In this document: piece after piece, positions 1 through 8,056 of the stretch
Layout: each line of letters opens with the position of its first letter
Position numbering within the stretch: the first letter of the stretch is position 1
Assembly: GCA_050011195.1 (NCBI GenBank)
Contig: JBEKJO010000004.1
Coordinates: 1-64,000 of the forward strand
Length of the DNA: 64,000 nt
Direction of reading: 5' to 3'
Origin: PALSA-1440 sp050011195
Lineage (GTDB): Bacteria; Verrucomicrobiota; Verrucomicrobiia; Limisphaerales; UBA8199
Program-made: the position numbers and the translations under genes
Notes under the pieces: generated by a model
Told to the model about the DNA's origin: nothing
The model's database searches: none
The model's input: the letters and a program-made list of their open reading frames with translations, nothing else

Positions 1-160
1 ACGCCCCCCCTTTCTCCCCGCCCGCACTCTGCCCTCCCGCCCCTCCTTACCCCTCCCCGTCCATTCCCCGCCCTCGCCCCGTCCCCACACTGCCTGTACA
101 AGGGAAATCCCCATTTTACCCGCTCCCACCGCCCCTTTGCGCGCGGTGCCCCTGTGCCGT

Positions 161-248
161 TCACCTTTCACGTTTCACGTTTCACGTTTCACGTTTCACG
201 TCTCACGCCTCACGTTTCACGTTTCACGTTTCACCCCTCACGTTTCAC
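161..248. repeat. Tandem heptamer array, unit TTTCACG
   Basis: About twelve head-to-tail copies of TTTCACG with a few variants (CTCACGC, CCTCACG). It resembles the short tandemly repeated repetitive sequences known from filamentous cyanobacteria. The same heptamer logic recurs elsewhere in the window with other units. Confidence 0.85.
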
Positions 249-390
249 TGGCTCTCACCGCCCCTGGGCGCGCAACCACCCCCTGCCGCTCCCCCAAACC
301 ATCCCGTTACTTCCCGCCGGCGCGCGCCCCCCCCCGCCGTAGTTTAGCCACGGGTGAGCGATACTTGAGAAGCGAGGGCGGCCCCCTTCC

Positions 391-425
391 GGTTTCACGC
401 ATCACGCATCACGCATCACGCCTCC
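391..425. repeat. Tandem heptamer array, unit GCATCAC
   Basis: About four copies of GCATCAC, preceded by one TTTCACG-like unit. The same unit recurs at 30988-31056, inside a gene, and at 52845-52872. Confidence 0.8.
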
Positions 426-534
426 CCCCCCGCCTTTCCGGGGGCAAGCCCCCACTCCTTGGGGGCAGTGTCAGGATGCGCCCGGGGGAGACTTTCGCCT
501 TGCTTCTGCCGCGCCCCAGCCGAATCCTCTGCGG

Positions 535-915
535 ATGGAACAACCAGACCAGCTTCGCGAGTTGTTCCGGATGCAGAGAGCGCTGAACGAGCGCATCGGC
601 GTCCGGACCGAAGGCATGAGCGCCGAGGATAAAACCAAATGGCTGCTCAACTATTGCCGCGCGATGTCCCAGGAAATCGCCGAACTGACCGACAGCGTGC
701 CCTGGAAATGGTGGGCCAAGTATCAGAAGTTTGACGAGCAGAACGCCCGGGTCGAGGTGGTGGACCTGTTCCATTTCCTCATCAGCCTGGCGCAGGTGCT
801 GGGCCTGAGCGCGGACGATGTGTTCCATGCCTACGTCCGCAAGAATGAAGTTAACTTCAAGCGGCAGGAAACCGGCTACACCGTGAAGGACGAGCACGAT
901 TCCAAACATATTTGA
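535..915 (+). CDS. Dimeric dUTPase-like all-alpha NTP pyrophosphatase
   Basis: The 126-residue product resembles the all-alpha dimeric dUTPase/MazG-like superfamily, which hydrolyses dUTP or related nucleotides to the monophosphate and pyrophosphate in the cytoplasm. The metal-binding pattern is visible: ExxE at 47-50 (QEIAEL) and ExxD at 74-77 (VEVVDLFHF). PWKWWAKY lies between them, as in dUTPase_2 proteins. The ATG at 535 fits the family length. The next gene, hpt, also acts on nucleotides, so a shared nucleotide-salvage role is plausible. Substrate specificity cannot be fixed from sequence alone. Confidence 0.8.
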   Translation: MEQPDQLRELFRMQRALNERIGVRTEGMSAEDKTKWLLNYCRAMSQEIAELTDSVPWKWWAKYQKFDEQNARVEVVDLFHFLISLAQVLGLSADDVFHAYVRKNEVNFKRQETGYTVKDEHDSKHI

Positions 916-980
916 GACAGCCGAACCTGCGCGCAGGAGCAGCCCGGCGAACCAAAGTTGCGCGTCAACATCCCTGGTCT

Positions 981-1640
981 ATGAGAGCTATGAGAGCACC
1001 TGTCCCCGAAGTTCAGGCCGAGCCCCGCGTCCGCGTCCCCACGCGCTGGCGCAAGGAGGTCGAGCGCATACTCATCACTGACGGCCAAATCGCGCGGCGC
1101 ATCCGGGGAATGTCCCGCGACATTGTGCGTGATTTTGCCGGGCGTGAGACGGTGGTGGTCTCGCTGCTCAACGGGACCGTGATGTTTCTGGCCGATCTGA
1201 TTCGGAACCTCTCGCTCCCCTTGCGGCTGGATTTCATCGGCGTCTCCAGCTACGGCGCGGGCACCGAATCGGGCGACCTCGTGTTCACCAAGGAACTGCG
1301 GTTGGACGTGCGCGGGCGCGATGTGCTACTGGTGGATGATATTCTCGACACGGGCAAAACGCTCTATCGTGTGCTGGGCAAGCTCCGCGCGCTTAAACCG
1401 CGGCGGATCAAGACGTGCGTGCTGTTGAACAAAGCGGCGCGGCGCGTCGAGGCGGTGGAAGCGGACTATGTGGGGTTTGAAATCCCGGACCTCTTCGTCG
1501 TGGGCTACGGACTGGACTTCGCGGAGCGGTATCGCAACCTGCCGTTTGTTGGGGTGTTGCATCCGCACGTTTACAAGAAGGCCTGCCAACAGGCCATTCC
1601 CGCCAGGCCCCGAAAAGCCGGCAGGCGGCGCGGCGGTTGA
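981..1640 (+). CDS. hpt: Hypoxanthine(-guanine) phosphoribosyltransferase
   Basis: This purine salvage enzyme makes IMP/GMP from hypoxanthine/guanine and PRPP. The PRPP-binding loop VDDILDTGKT is at about 118-127 of the 219-residue product. SYGAGTESGDL and FEIPDLFVVGYGLDFAERY are further hallmark segments of bacterial HPRT. The frame is open back to a TTG at 912 that overlaps the upstream stop. The ATG at 981 (or 990) better fits the family's N-terminus, since the extra 23 residues look non-coding. The product ends in a basic tail. It is followed by moaD. Confidence 0.92.
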   Translation: MRAMRAPVPEVQAEPRVRVPTRWRKEVERILITDGQIARRIRGMSRDIVRDFAGRETVVVSLLNGTVMFLADLIRNLSLPLRLDFIGVSSYGAGTESGDLVFTKELRLDVRGRDVLLVDDILDTGKTLYRVLGKLRALKPRRIKTCVLLNKAARRVEAVEADYVGFEIPDLFVVGYGLDFAERYRNLPFVGVLHPHVYKKACQQAIPARPRKAGRRRGG

Positions 1641-1672
1641 CTTCCAGCTCCGAATTCGGAGGGTGTTTCAGT

Positions 1673-1918
1673 ATGCGCGTGACGGTGTGCTTCTATTCCT
1701 ATCTCAAAGACCTGACCGGCTGCGCCAAGACCACCGAAGAGCTGGCCGACGGCAGCACGCTCGACGACCTGTTCAGGGGACTGGTTGTGCGTTTCCCCAG
1801 ACTGGGCGCGATGCAGAAAGCAGCGTTGATGGCGGTCGGGGTCGAGTACCAGAGCCGCACCTGCGTTTTGAGGGAGGGCGATGAAGTCTCCCTGTTTCCA
1901 CCGGTGCAAGGGGGGTAG
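1673..1918 (+). CDS. moaD: Molybdopterin synthase sulfur carrier subunit MoaD
   Basis: The 81-residue ubiquitin-like protein ends in the GG dipeptide (PPVQGG) that is thiocarboxylated and donates sulfur to precursor Z in molybdopterin synthesis. The ATG at 1673 is preceded by a GGAGGG ribosome site at about 1659-1664. It lies directly upstream of moaE, its partner in the MoaD2-MoaE2 complex. No other molybdenum cofactor genes are in the window. Confidence 0.9.
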   Translation: MRVTVCFYSYLKDLTGCAKTTEELADGSTLDDLFRGLVVRFPRLGAMQKAALMAVGVEYQSRTCVLREGDEVSLFPPVQGG

Positions 1919-1921
1919 TTC

Positions 1922-2329
1922 GTGCGCGTAATGAAAAGGCAACTTACTCTCACCCCGGAACCGATTAACGAAGCCGCCCTGCTCGCGCAGCGAGTGATGT
2001 CGCACGGGATGGGCGCGGTGGTTTGCTTCCTGGGGGTCGTGCGCGGGACCGAAGGGAATGCGAACATCAGCGCTCTCGAATACGAAGTGTTCCAGCGCAT
2101 GGCTGAGCATCAGATCAACTTGCTCTTCGACGAGATGGCCCAGCGCTGGCCGATTGAATCTGTGCGTCTGGTGCACCGCGTGGGACTGGTAAAAGTGAAT
2201 GAGCCCTCGCTGTGGGTCGAGGTCGTTGCCCCGCATCGGGGCGAGGCCTTCGCCGCCTGCCAATGGCTGATTGACGAAATGAAGCGCGTCGTGCCCATTT
2301 GGAAGCAACCGGTGATGATCGACCATTGA
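1922..2329 (+). CDS. moaE: Molybdopterin synthase catalytic subunit MoaE
   Basis: This is the large subunit of molybdopterin synthase, which converts cyclic pyranopterin monophosphate to molybdopterin using MoaD thiocarboxylate. GAVVCFLGVVRG near the N-terminus and the C-terminal VPIWKQP segment, with a conserved lysine, are family hallmarks. Length (135 residues) is normal. The start is GTG at 1922, three bases after the moaD stop, or ATG at 1931. The spacing implies coupled translation with moaD. Confidence 0.93.
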   Translation: MRVMKRQLTLTPEPINEAALLAQRVMSHGMGAVVCFLGVVRGTEGNANISALEYEVFQRMAEHQINLLFDEMAQRWPIESVRLVHRVGLVKVNEPSLWVEVVAPHRGEAFAACQWLIDEMKRVVPIWKQPVMIDH

Positions 2330-2364
2330 CCGGTGTGGCCAATCTCAACACTTGATAATAAAGA

Positions 2365-2440
2365 TGGTGGGCGCTGAGGGACTCGAACCCCCGACCTACT
2401 CGGTGTAAACGAGACGCGCTAACCACTGCGCCAAGCGCCC
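2365..2440 (-). tRNA. tRNA-Val (anticodon TAC)
   Basis: On the minus strand the acceptor arm GGGCGCT (2440-2434) pairs with AGCGCCC (2375-2369). A discriminator A and an encoded CCA follow at 2367-2365. The anticodon loop TTTACAC holds TAC, for valine. The T-arm carries GGGTTCGAGTCCC-type sequence. The first anticodon-stem pair appears mismatched (T-T). All other arms fold normally. Confidence 0.93.
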
Positions 2441-2712
2441 TAAACCACTCATTGTCAAGCACTTACAACAATGCTTGAAAAGCTATTCTCCTGTCGCCCC
2501 CCGTTTGTCCCCCCGATGCTGGAGAACGTCCGCGAGCGACTCCTGTTCTTCTACGGCCAGGCCGGCGGCGGAATCCAAAACCTGCGCAAACTTTGTCATG
2601 GCTGGAACCTAGCATCTGGCCGGATTTTAGGAAACTATGTTTTTCTTCACACCCATTCAGCGGACAGTTGAAACGCCGCACAGGTACTGAGAGACTGGGT
2701 GAGCGTATCATC

Positions 2713-3663
2713 ATGCATATACCGGATGGGTTCATTGATGGGAAGACCGCCGCTACTACCGCGCTGCTTTCGGCAGCGGGGGTGGGGCTGGCGCTGCGGC
2801 AGGTTCGGCGGCGGCTCGCGCCCCGGCGTGTGCCGTTGCTGGGGCTGGCGGCGGCGTTCCTGTTTGCGGCGCAGATGGTCAACTTCCCCGTCGCCGGTGG
2901 AACGTCGGGGCATCTGGTGGGGGGGGTGCTGGCGGCGGCCTTGCTGGGCCCCAGCGCGGCGATTGTCGTGCTGACGACGGTGTTGATCGTGCAGTGCTTC
3001 CTGTTCGCGGACGGCGGGGTGCTGGCGCTGGGGGCGAACATTTTCAACATGGCCATCGTCGGCGCGGCGGGCGGCTACGCCATTTACCGCGTAGTGTGCC
3101 GCGCACTGCCGGGCAGGCGCGGACAGGTGGCGGCGGTGGCGTTCGCTGGTTGGTGTTCGACGGTGCTGGCGTCGGTCTGTTGCGCGGGTCAACTTGCGTG
3201 GTCGGGGACGGTCGCCTGGCCGGTGGCGTTTACGGCGATGACGAGTGTGCATATAGCGATTGGCGTCGGCGAAGGGCTGATCAGCGCGCTGGTGTTTTTG
3301 GCGATCCAACGCGTGCGGCCCGACCTGACCAGTGAAGTGAGCGGGGCCGAGCCGCCTCGGCCCTGGGGCGAGTTGGCGCGCTATGGTTTGCTGGCGGCGC
3401 TGGGAGTTGCGATTTTCGTGGCCCCCTTCGCCTGCCCGTGGCCGGATGGGCTGGAGTCGGTGGCGGCGAAGCTTGGCTTTGAGCACAAGGCCGCTCGGCC
3501 GGTGGTGCCGGCGCCCGCGCCCGGCTACCAGGTGCCGGGAGTACACTGGGCGGCGGGGGCGACCGCCCTGGCCGGGGCGGCGGGAGCCGTGATCGCCTTT
3601 GGACTGTCGCTGTTGCTGGCGCGGTCACTGGTGCGTGAGGGCGAGGGGAAGAGTAGTTCGTGA
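2713..3663 (+). CDS. cbiM: Cobalt ECF transporter substrate-binding subunit CbiM with PDGLE domain
   Basis: This integral membrane S component of a cobalt/nickel energy-coupling-factor transporter begins with the diagnostic MHIPDGF metal-binding N-terminus, which fixes the start at the ATG at 2713. About seven hydrophobic segments follow. The last about 90 residues contain PWPDGLESVAAKLGF, a PDGLE/CbiN-like domain, so CbiM and CbiN functions are fused (316 residues). cbiQ and cbiO follow on the same strand. I found no cobalamin riboswitch signature in the leader. Confidence 0.93.
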   Translation: MHIPDGFIDGKTAATTALLSAAGVGLALRQVRRRLAPRRVPLLGLAAAFLFAAQMVNFPVAGGTSGHLVGGVLAAALLGPSAAIVVLTTVLIVQCFLFADGGVLALGANIFNMAIVGAAGGYAIYRVVCRALPGRRGQVAAVAFAGWCSTVLASVCCAGQLAWSGTVAWPVAFTAMTSVHIAIGVGEGLISALVFLAIQRVRPDLTSEVSGAEPPRPWGELARYGLLAALGVAIFVAPFACPWPDGLESVAAKLGFEHKAARPVVPAPAPGYQVPGVHWAAGATALAGAAGAVIAFGLSLLLARSLVREGEGKSSS

Positions 3664-3677
3664 GGCGGGCGGGGGTT

Positions 3678-3710
3678 ATGATTTACGATTTACGATTTAC
3701 GATTTACGCG
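3678..3710. repeat. Tandem heptamer array, unit GATTTAC
   Basis: Four copies of GATTTAC between cbiM and cbiQ. A related single unit on the opposite strand (GTAAATC) is at about 3729-3735, giving a weak inverted arrangement. It belongs to the heptamer repeat class seen throughout the window. Confidence 0.75.
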
Positions 3711-3758
3711 TGCAAGGACCGCGGGCGCGTAAATCGAAAGTCATAAGTGGAGCGGGCC

Positions 3759-4373
3759 ATGATTGACGACTGGGTAGGCCATTATCACCAGCACCGGGAC
3801 AGCGTGGTGTCGCGCTTGCCTGCCGCGCTCAAGCTGGGGGTGGCGCTGGCCATGATTATCGGCACCGTGCTGGCGCCGCCCGGGGCGGTTGACTGGTTCA
3901 TCGGGATGGCGGTGTTGCTGGTGGTGGCTGTGGCGCTGGGTCGTCTTCCGTTGCTGTTCCTGTTGAAGCGATTGGCGTGGCTGTCGCCGTTTATCATGAG
4001 CGTGGCATTGGTCAATGCGCTGCAACCGGCGGCGCGAGGGAGCTGGCGGGCCGTGGCGGCCAAGAGCACGATTTGCCTGCTGACGATCATCGTGGTGTCG
4101 AACACCACGCCCTTCAGCAGGATTCTGCGCGTGTTGAAATCGGCGCGCGTGCCGGGACTGCTGATTACGACCGTCGCGCTCATGCATCGCTACCTATTCG
4201 TGCTGGTGGAGGAGGCGGAGCGGATGCGCCGGGCGCGCGCCAGCCGAACTTTCACGCGCCAGCGCCGGGCGCGCTGGCGGGCATTGTCCACCGTGGTGGG
4301 CCAGCTCTTCGTTCGGGCCTCGGAACGGGCGGAACGCATTTACGACGCGATGTGCGCGCGGGGTTGGAAATGA
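3759..4373 (+). CDS. cbiQ: Cobalt ECF transporter transmembrane subunit CbiQ
   Basis: This is the T component linking CbiM to the CbiO ATPase. It has several hydrophobic helices, a cytoplasmic coupling segment with ARASRTF, and a terminal AMCARGW motif, both being the Ala-Arg-X signatures of EcfT proteins. The ATG at 3759 is preceded by a GTGGAG ribosome site. A GTG at 3747 is also in frame. The stop overlaps the cbiO start (ATGA), so translation is coupled. Confidence 0.9.
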   Translation: MIDDWVGHYHQHRDSVVSRLPAALKLGVALAMIIGTVLAPPGAVDWFIGMAVLLVVAVALGRLPLLFLLKRLAWLSPFIMSVALVNALQPAARGSWRAVAAKSTICLLTIIVVSNTTPFSRILRVLKSARVPGLLITTVALMHRYLFVLVEEAERMRRARASRTFTRQRRARWRALSTVVGQLFVRASERAERIYDAMCARGWK

Positions 4374-5182
4374 ACGCCGCCATCCAAGTCACCCATCTCA
4401 GTTTCCGTTACCACGACGGCACGGAGGCGTTGCGCGGCGTGAGTTTCGGTGTGGCGCCGGGTGAGTGCGTGGGGTTGCTGGGGCCTAACGGTTCGGGCAA
4501 ATCGACGGTGCTGCTGCACCTCAACGGGCTTCTGCCGGAGAAACTCGGCTGGAACGGGGCGGTGCAAATTCTGGGCAAGGCCATCACGCCGGACAACATT
4601 GAAACCGTGCGCCGGCAGGTGGGGCTGGTGTTCCAGGACCCGGACGATCAACTGTTCTGCCCGAGTGTGGAGGAGGACGTGGCGTTCGGCCCCCAACAAT
4701 TGGGACTCGGGGAGGCCGAGGTGAAGGCGCGGGTGCACAAGGCCCTGGCGCAGGCCGGGCTGGCGGGTTTTGGTCACCGCGCCACGCATCACTTGAGTCA
4801 CGGGGAGAAACGCCGCGCCTGTCTGGCGGGGGTGCTGGCGTGCGAGCCGAGCATACTGGCGCTGGATGAGCCGACCAGCGACCTCGACCCGCGCGGTCGG
4901 CGGGAGTTCAAGGCGCTCCTGCGGGAGATACCCGCAACCAAACTGATCGCGACGCATGACTTGGAACTGGTCGTCGAGTTGTGTTCGCGGGCCATTGTGC
5001 TGGACCACGGAGCGGTGGTGGCGGACGGCCCGGTGACCGATTTGCTCAACAACGAGGAGTTGATGCTGGCGCATGGTCTGGAGCGGCCACACATCCTGAG
5101 GCATCGGCATCCGCATGAAGAAGAAGCAACCCGACGAGACAAACCCCAGGCACGGTTTCTGGAGCGCTCAAGCAACGGGTGA
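4370..5182 (+). CDS. cbiO: Cobalt ECF transporter ATP-binding subunit CbiO
   Basis: This ABC ATPase powers cobalt uptake. Visible motifs in order are Walker A GPNGSGKST, Q-loop QDPDDQLF, signature LSHGEKRR, Walker B ILALDEPTSDLDPRGR and H-loop IATHDLELV. The 270-residue length is normal. The start overlaps the cbiQ stop. The last about 15 residues run into a decayed transposase remnant on the opposite strand, so the native C-terminus may have been altered by that insertion. Confidence 0.95.
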   Translation: MNAAIQVTHLSFRYHDGTEALRGVSFGVAPGECVGLLGPNGSGKSTVLLHLNGLLPEKLGWNGAVQILGKAITPDNIETVRRQVGLVFQDPDDQLFCPSVEEDVAFGPQQLGLGEAEVKARVHKALAQAGLAGFGHRATHHLSHGEKRRACLAGVLACEPSILALDEPTSDLDPRGRREFKALLREIPATKLIATHDLELVVELCSRAIVLDHGAVVADGPVTDLLNNEELMLAHGLERPHILRHRHPHEEEATRRDKPQARFLERSSNG

Positions 5183-5289
5183 AAGTGGTTGCTCATCAGG
5201 CGCCAGGCGTGAATCTCGCAGCCGGCTTTTTCGGAGGCCCCGCTCGGGGTGTCCAAGAACAACCGCCGGTTTTTATGGTCGAGGGAGGT
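5170..5289 (-). pseudogene. REP-associated tyrosine transposase (RAYT/Y1_Tnp) remnant
   Basis: Reading the minus strand gives RLFLDTPSGASEKAG followed by CEIHAWRLMSNHFH. This matches the conserved Y1 transposase block in which NHFH is the HxH (HUH) metal motif. Neither the N-terminal part nor the downstream tyrosine domain is recognisable, so this is a fragment of about 40 residues. It overlaps the end of cbiO by a few codons. A REP family A half-copy follows at 5532-5557, as expected for a RAYT with its REP elements. Confidence 0.7.
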
Positions 5290-5628
5290 CGGCGCGCGAG
5301 GGTCGCTGGGGTTCCGCAGAGGATAAATCACTCCCGGATGTGGCACGGGCGTATCCGTGCGCTGCCCTCGAGGGCTTCTCCGTCTCCCGCGACGAAGAAG
5401 TGTTGTCCAAAACGTACGCGCGTTTGAAAGGGGGGACACCGCGCCCCACCCCCAACCGGGCGTCTCGGGGACAAGGAAGATCAGGAGCAGGACCTGAGCG
5501 GGCTGCAGCCGTGCGGAGACAAGGAAGGTCAGGGCTCGCGGGGACGCTCGCCCTCCCGGGATTGATCGCCCTCCCGGAATTGCTGGCTGGCGCTTGACGA
5601 ATCACCAGCAAAGCGGACCCTGTTAACC
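5183..5628. other. Intergenic region with transposase remnant and partial REP copies
   Basis: No intact gene is seen. Besides the RAYT remnant, the stretch holds two imperfect copies of GACAAGGAAGATCAGG (about 5470 and 5520). It also holds one right arm of REP family A without a matching left arm. Confidence 0.6.
5532..5557. repeat. REP family A, solitary right arm
   Basis: GGGCTCGCGGGGACGCTCGC and six more bases match the right arm of the family A elements at 7000, 8367, 42398 and 43285. No intact left arm precedes it. Confidence 0.75.
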
Positions 5629-7041
5629 ATGCGACGTTGCTTCTCATTCCCGCTCAGCTTTCCGGCCCTGGTTCCGATCCTCGTGGTCTCCGGGTGGCTT
5701 GCCCCCAGGCCCGAGGGCCTTTGCGCCGCGCCTGCTGACGCTCTGGCGGAGTATGTGCAACACGCGGACGACTCGTTCACGTGGAAGCTAACGGAGCAGC
5801 GGCAAGTCCAGGGCGTCACCGCGATTCGCCTGGAGTGCACCTCGCAGACTTGGCGTGGACAGGCCTGGCAACACCAATTGCTCATCGTCCGACCGCCCGA
5901 AATCCGCAACCCGGACATTGCCTGCTTCGAGATCGGCGGCGACGGGGAAGTGGATCGAGCCTTCAATTCCTTGCGCACCATCGCCACTCGCGCCGGGGCC
6001 GTCGCGGCCTCGATCAACAGGGTCCCCAACCAGCCGCTCTACGGGGGCCGCCGGGAAGATGCGCTCATCGCCTACACGTTCGATCAATACCTCAAGACCG
6101 GCGACACCACGTGGCCGCTGCTGTTCCCGATGGTCAAGTCGGCGGTGCGGGGCATGGACGCCGTGCAGGCGCTTGGCCGGAAGGAGTTCAACCAGAATAT
6201 CGAGCGGTTCGTCGTCTCCGGCGCGTCCAAGCGCGGTTGGACCGCCTGGTTGAGCGCGGCGGTTGATCCCCGCGTGCAGGGTATTGCGCCGCGGGTGATT
6301 GACATGCTCAACCTGAAGGCGCAAACGCAGTGGGCGCAGAAAATATATGGCGCCCAGAGCGACCGCATCCGCGTTTACACAGAGCTGCACCTCGTCGAGC
6401 GCATGGACGACCCGCGGATGGTCGAGTTGCGCAGTTGGGTGGACCCCTACAGTTATCGCGCCCGCTACAAGATGCCCAAGCTGCTGCTGCTGGGGACCAA
6501 CGACCCGTTCTGGGTCGTGGACTCACTGCGCCATTACTGGGACGATCTCCCGGAGCCTAAGCTGCTCTTTCAGACCCCGAACGCCGGCCACGACCTCGCC
6601 GGCGGCCGCGAAGCCACGCCGGTACTCGCCGCGTTCGTCCAGATGGTAGCCGACCGTCAGGCGTTGCCGCGAATGACCTGGGAATTCAAACAAGCCGGCA
6701 GCAACGCGGTTGCCCTGGCCGTCACCCTGAGCCAGCCCGCCAAAGTCTTTCGCCTCTGGACCGCTACCTCTCCGGTCCGCGACTTCCGCAAAGCCCAGTG
6801 GTTTAGCGCGAAATTGCCGGCCAACTCCCCCACGAACGTCGTCGGGCGAATCGAAACCCCCGAAACCGGCTTCCGCGCTTACCTCATTGAAGCTGAGCTG
6901 ACCTCACCCACCGGCCCAGCCTACAAACTCTCCACCGAAGCGCGCGTCACCCCCGATGGACCCCCGGGAGAACGAACCGCTTGGGAGGGCGAGCGGCCAG
7001 GGAGGGCGAGCGTCCCCGCGAGCCCTGAATTCAGTCAATAG
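5629..7041 (+). CDS. PhoPQ-activated pathogenicity-related family alpha/beta hydrolase
   Basis: The product (470 residues) has an N-terminal signal peptide. It then has ALAEYVQHADDSFTWKL, the opening typical of PhoPQ-activated pathogenicity-related (PqaA-like) proteins, and an alpha/beta hydrolase core. The nucleophile elbow is SGASKRGWT with Ser200. GTNDPFW and NAGHDL later supply the likely Asp and His. The cellular substrate of this family is not established. The last about 15 codons, encoding GRASVPASP, come from a REP family A element, so the natural C-terminus was probably shorter. Confidence 0.85.
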   Translation: MRRCFSFPLSFPALVPILVVSGWLAPRPEGLCAAPADALAEYVQHADDSFTWKLTEQRQVQGVTAIRLECTSQTWRGQAWQHQLLIVRPPEIRNPDIACFEIGGDGEVDRAFNSLRTIATRAGAVAASINRVPNQPLYGGRREDALIAYTFDQYLKTGDTTWPLLFPMVKSAVRGMDAVQALGRKEFNQNIERFVVSGASKRGWTAWLSAAVDPRVQGIAPRVIDMLNLKAQTQWAQKIYGAQSDRIRVYTELHLVERMDDPRMVELRSWVDPYSYRARYKMPKLLLLGTNDPFWVVDSLRHYWDDLPEPKLLFQTPNAGHDLAGGREATPVLAAFVQMVADRQALPRMTWEFKQAGSNAVALAVTLSQPAKVFRLWTATSPVRDFRKAQWFSAKLPANSPTNVVGRIETPETGFRAYLIEAELTSPTGPAYKLSTEARVTPDGPPGERTAWEGERPGRASVPASPEFSQ

Positions 7042-7102
7042 GGCTATTCGCAGGGAGCGTGGCCATTGAGAAGTTTGAGCTCGCGGGGACGCTCGCCCTC
7101 CC
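7000..7102. repeat. REP family A palindromic element
   Basis: The left arm GGGAGGGCGAGCGTCCCCGC (extended to 7024) and its inverted partner at about 7079-7102 bracket a 55-base centre. The element overlaps the 3' end of the upstream gene and supplies its stop region. Confidence 0.85.
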
Positions 7103-7107
7103 GGGAG

Positions 7108-7713
7108 TCATGGTTTGGCGGACGGATTGGATGAGTCTTGGCGCTGGCGGGCCTGCAAGCGCGCGCGGTAGAGGCTTTCGGTGAAGCCCCCCTGCGTAAG
7201 AAACTCTTGTCCAAGCTGCTCGAGGTGGAGGTCCAGCAGGTAACGGGCCTGGTGGATGAGGCAAAGCACCGTATTGGCGGCTATCTCGGCAGGCGCCTGC
7301 TCGACATAGGTGGAATACGCCGCATAGGAATTATCTTTGGCGTAGGCCAGATAGCGGACGGTCTGGGCGGTGGGGTCGTCCAGGGACCACGGCTTTAGAC
7401 CGCGCTGCCGCAGGAAGTCCTCATAGTCGAGCAGCAACTCTTCGAGACTGGCGCGGGCCACGCCCACCAGCTTCAATTCCGACTTCCGGGAAACAGCGCT
7501 GACCTGGCTGCCCTCCGCTATGTTTTGCCTGCTGCTGCGCGCGGCCTGCACCATTTGGTCGTGGGTGCGCGAGCGGGGATCAATAAATCGGTTGCAGAAC
7601 TTGACGGTGGCGTCATAAACCACCTCGGACACCCGGAAGCACTTCAAGTTCCGGTAATTCCCGTGCGGACGGATAAACCCGCGCCGATCATCTGGTTGAG
7701 CCGGGTGCGTCAT
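7108..7713 (-). CDS. Four-helix-bundle protein (S23/Avd-like with suffix domain)
   Basis: The 201-residue product begins with GNYRNLKCFRVSEVVYD and continues with RSRTHDQMVQAARSSRQNIAEG. That is the signature of four-helix-bundle proteins related to 23S rRNA intervening-sequence proteins and to Avd of diversity-generating retroelements. A longer C-terminal helical suffix follows. No reverse transcriptase or template repeat is nearby, so a DGR role is not supported. Its start overlaps the stop of the upstream RHH gene by 4 bases, implying one operon. Molecular function is unknown. Confidence 0.8.
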   Translation of the reverse strand: MTHPAQPDDRRGFIRPHGNYRNLKCFRVSEVVYDATVKFCNRFIDPRSRTHDQMVQAARSSRQNIAEGSQVSAVSRKSELKLVGVARASLEELLLDYEDFLRQRGLKPWSLDDPTAQTVRYLAYAKDNSYAAYSTYVEQAPAEIAANTVLCLIHQARYLLDLHLEQLGQEFLTQGGFTESLYRARLQARQRQDSSNPSAKP

Positions 7714-7967
7714 GTCCGCCCCCTGGTTCGGCCTTGCCCGCGGGCCGTGTTCCGGTCTTCTTCAGGCACCCGCCCCTCCAATACGATCATTCCCGAGCTT
7801 TCCCACTCGGGCAGTTTTTGTTCCACCGCCCGCCGGATGATCTCGGACGCATTCAGGTTAAACCGCCGTTGCGCCAATTTCAGGCGCCGCTTGGTCTCAC
7901 GCGGAAACCGCACCGGCACCGGGTCGAGGAAAGTGCTTCTATTCACTGCATAGCGATTGTATAGCAA
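7710..7967 (-). CDS. Ribbon-helix-helix DNA-binding protein
   Basis: This small (about 78-85 residue) protein contains VPVRFPRETKRRLKLA then NLNASEIIRRAVEQKL. The latter is a beta-strand plus helix-turn-helix arrangement of Arc/MetJ/CopG type. The start is uncertain: TTG at 7967 lies inside an operator-like repeat, and GTG at 7946 is an alternative. It is co-transcribed with the four-helix-bundle gene. It probably represses its own promoter and that of the divergent RHH gene. Confidence 0.72.
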   Translation of the reverse strand: MLYNRYAVNRSTFLDPVPVRFPRETKRRLKLAQRRFNLNASEIIRRAVEQKLPEWESSGMIVLEGRVPEEDRNTARGQGRTRGRT

Positions 7968-8042
7968 GCGGATACATTGTCAATGCCTGGGCCGTGCTTT
8001 TTCAAATACTTGTTGCCGCCCTTTATACAATGCTATACAATG
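7956..8042. promoter_or_regulatory. Operator-like inverted repeats between divergent RHH genes
   Basis: ATTGTATAGC at 7956-7965 is the exact inverse of GCTATACAAT at 8032-8041. In addition TATACAATG occurs twice as a direct repeat, at 8024-8032 and 8034-8042, spaced 10 bp apart on one face of the helix. This arrangement is typical of RHH repressor sites and lies between two divergent RHH genes. Confidence 0.65.
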
Positions 8043-8056
8043 GCCACGTAAACTGA

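Larger units (their letters stand above)
1..534. other. Intergenic, C-rich low-complexity and tandem-repeat DNA
   Basis: I see no credible gene before 535. The first 130 bases are C-rich low-complexity sequence. Two heptamer tandem arrays follow, annotated separately. Translations across the arrays are repeats of SRFTFHV type and are artefacts of the repeat. Confidence 0.6.

Noticed and set aside
137..586. Open frames across the TTTCACG and GCATCAC arrays
   Set aside because: The predicted peptides only mirror the tandem repeats and lack any family features.
912..980. TTG at 912 as the start of hpt, overlapping the dUTPase-like stop
   Set aside because: The added 23 residues are basic and unlike HPRT N-termini. 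ATG 981 or 990 fits better, although coupling by overlap cannot be excluded.
2441..2712. Cobalamin or cobalt riboswitch upstream of cbiM
   Set aside because: I could not find the conserved cobalamin-box sequences or a four-way-junction pattern in the leader.
7108..7713. Diversity-generating retroelement, because of the Avd-like four-helix bundle
   Set aside because: No reverse transcriptase, template repeat or variable protein is nearby.
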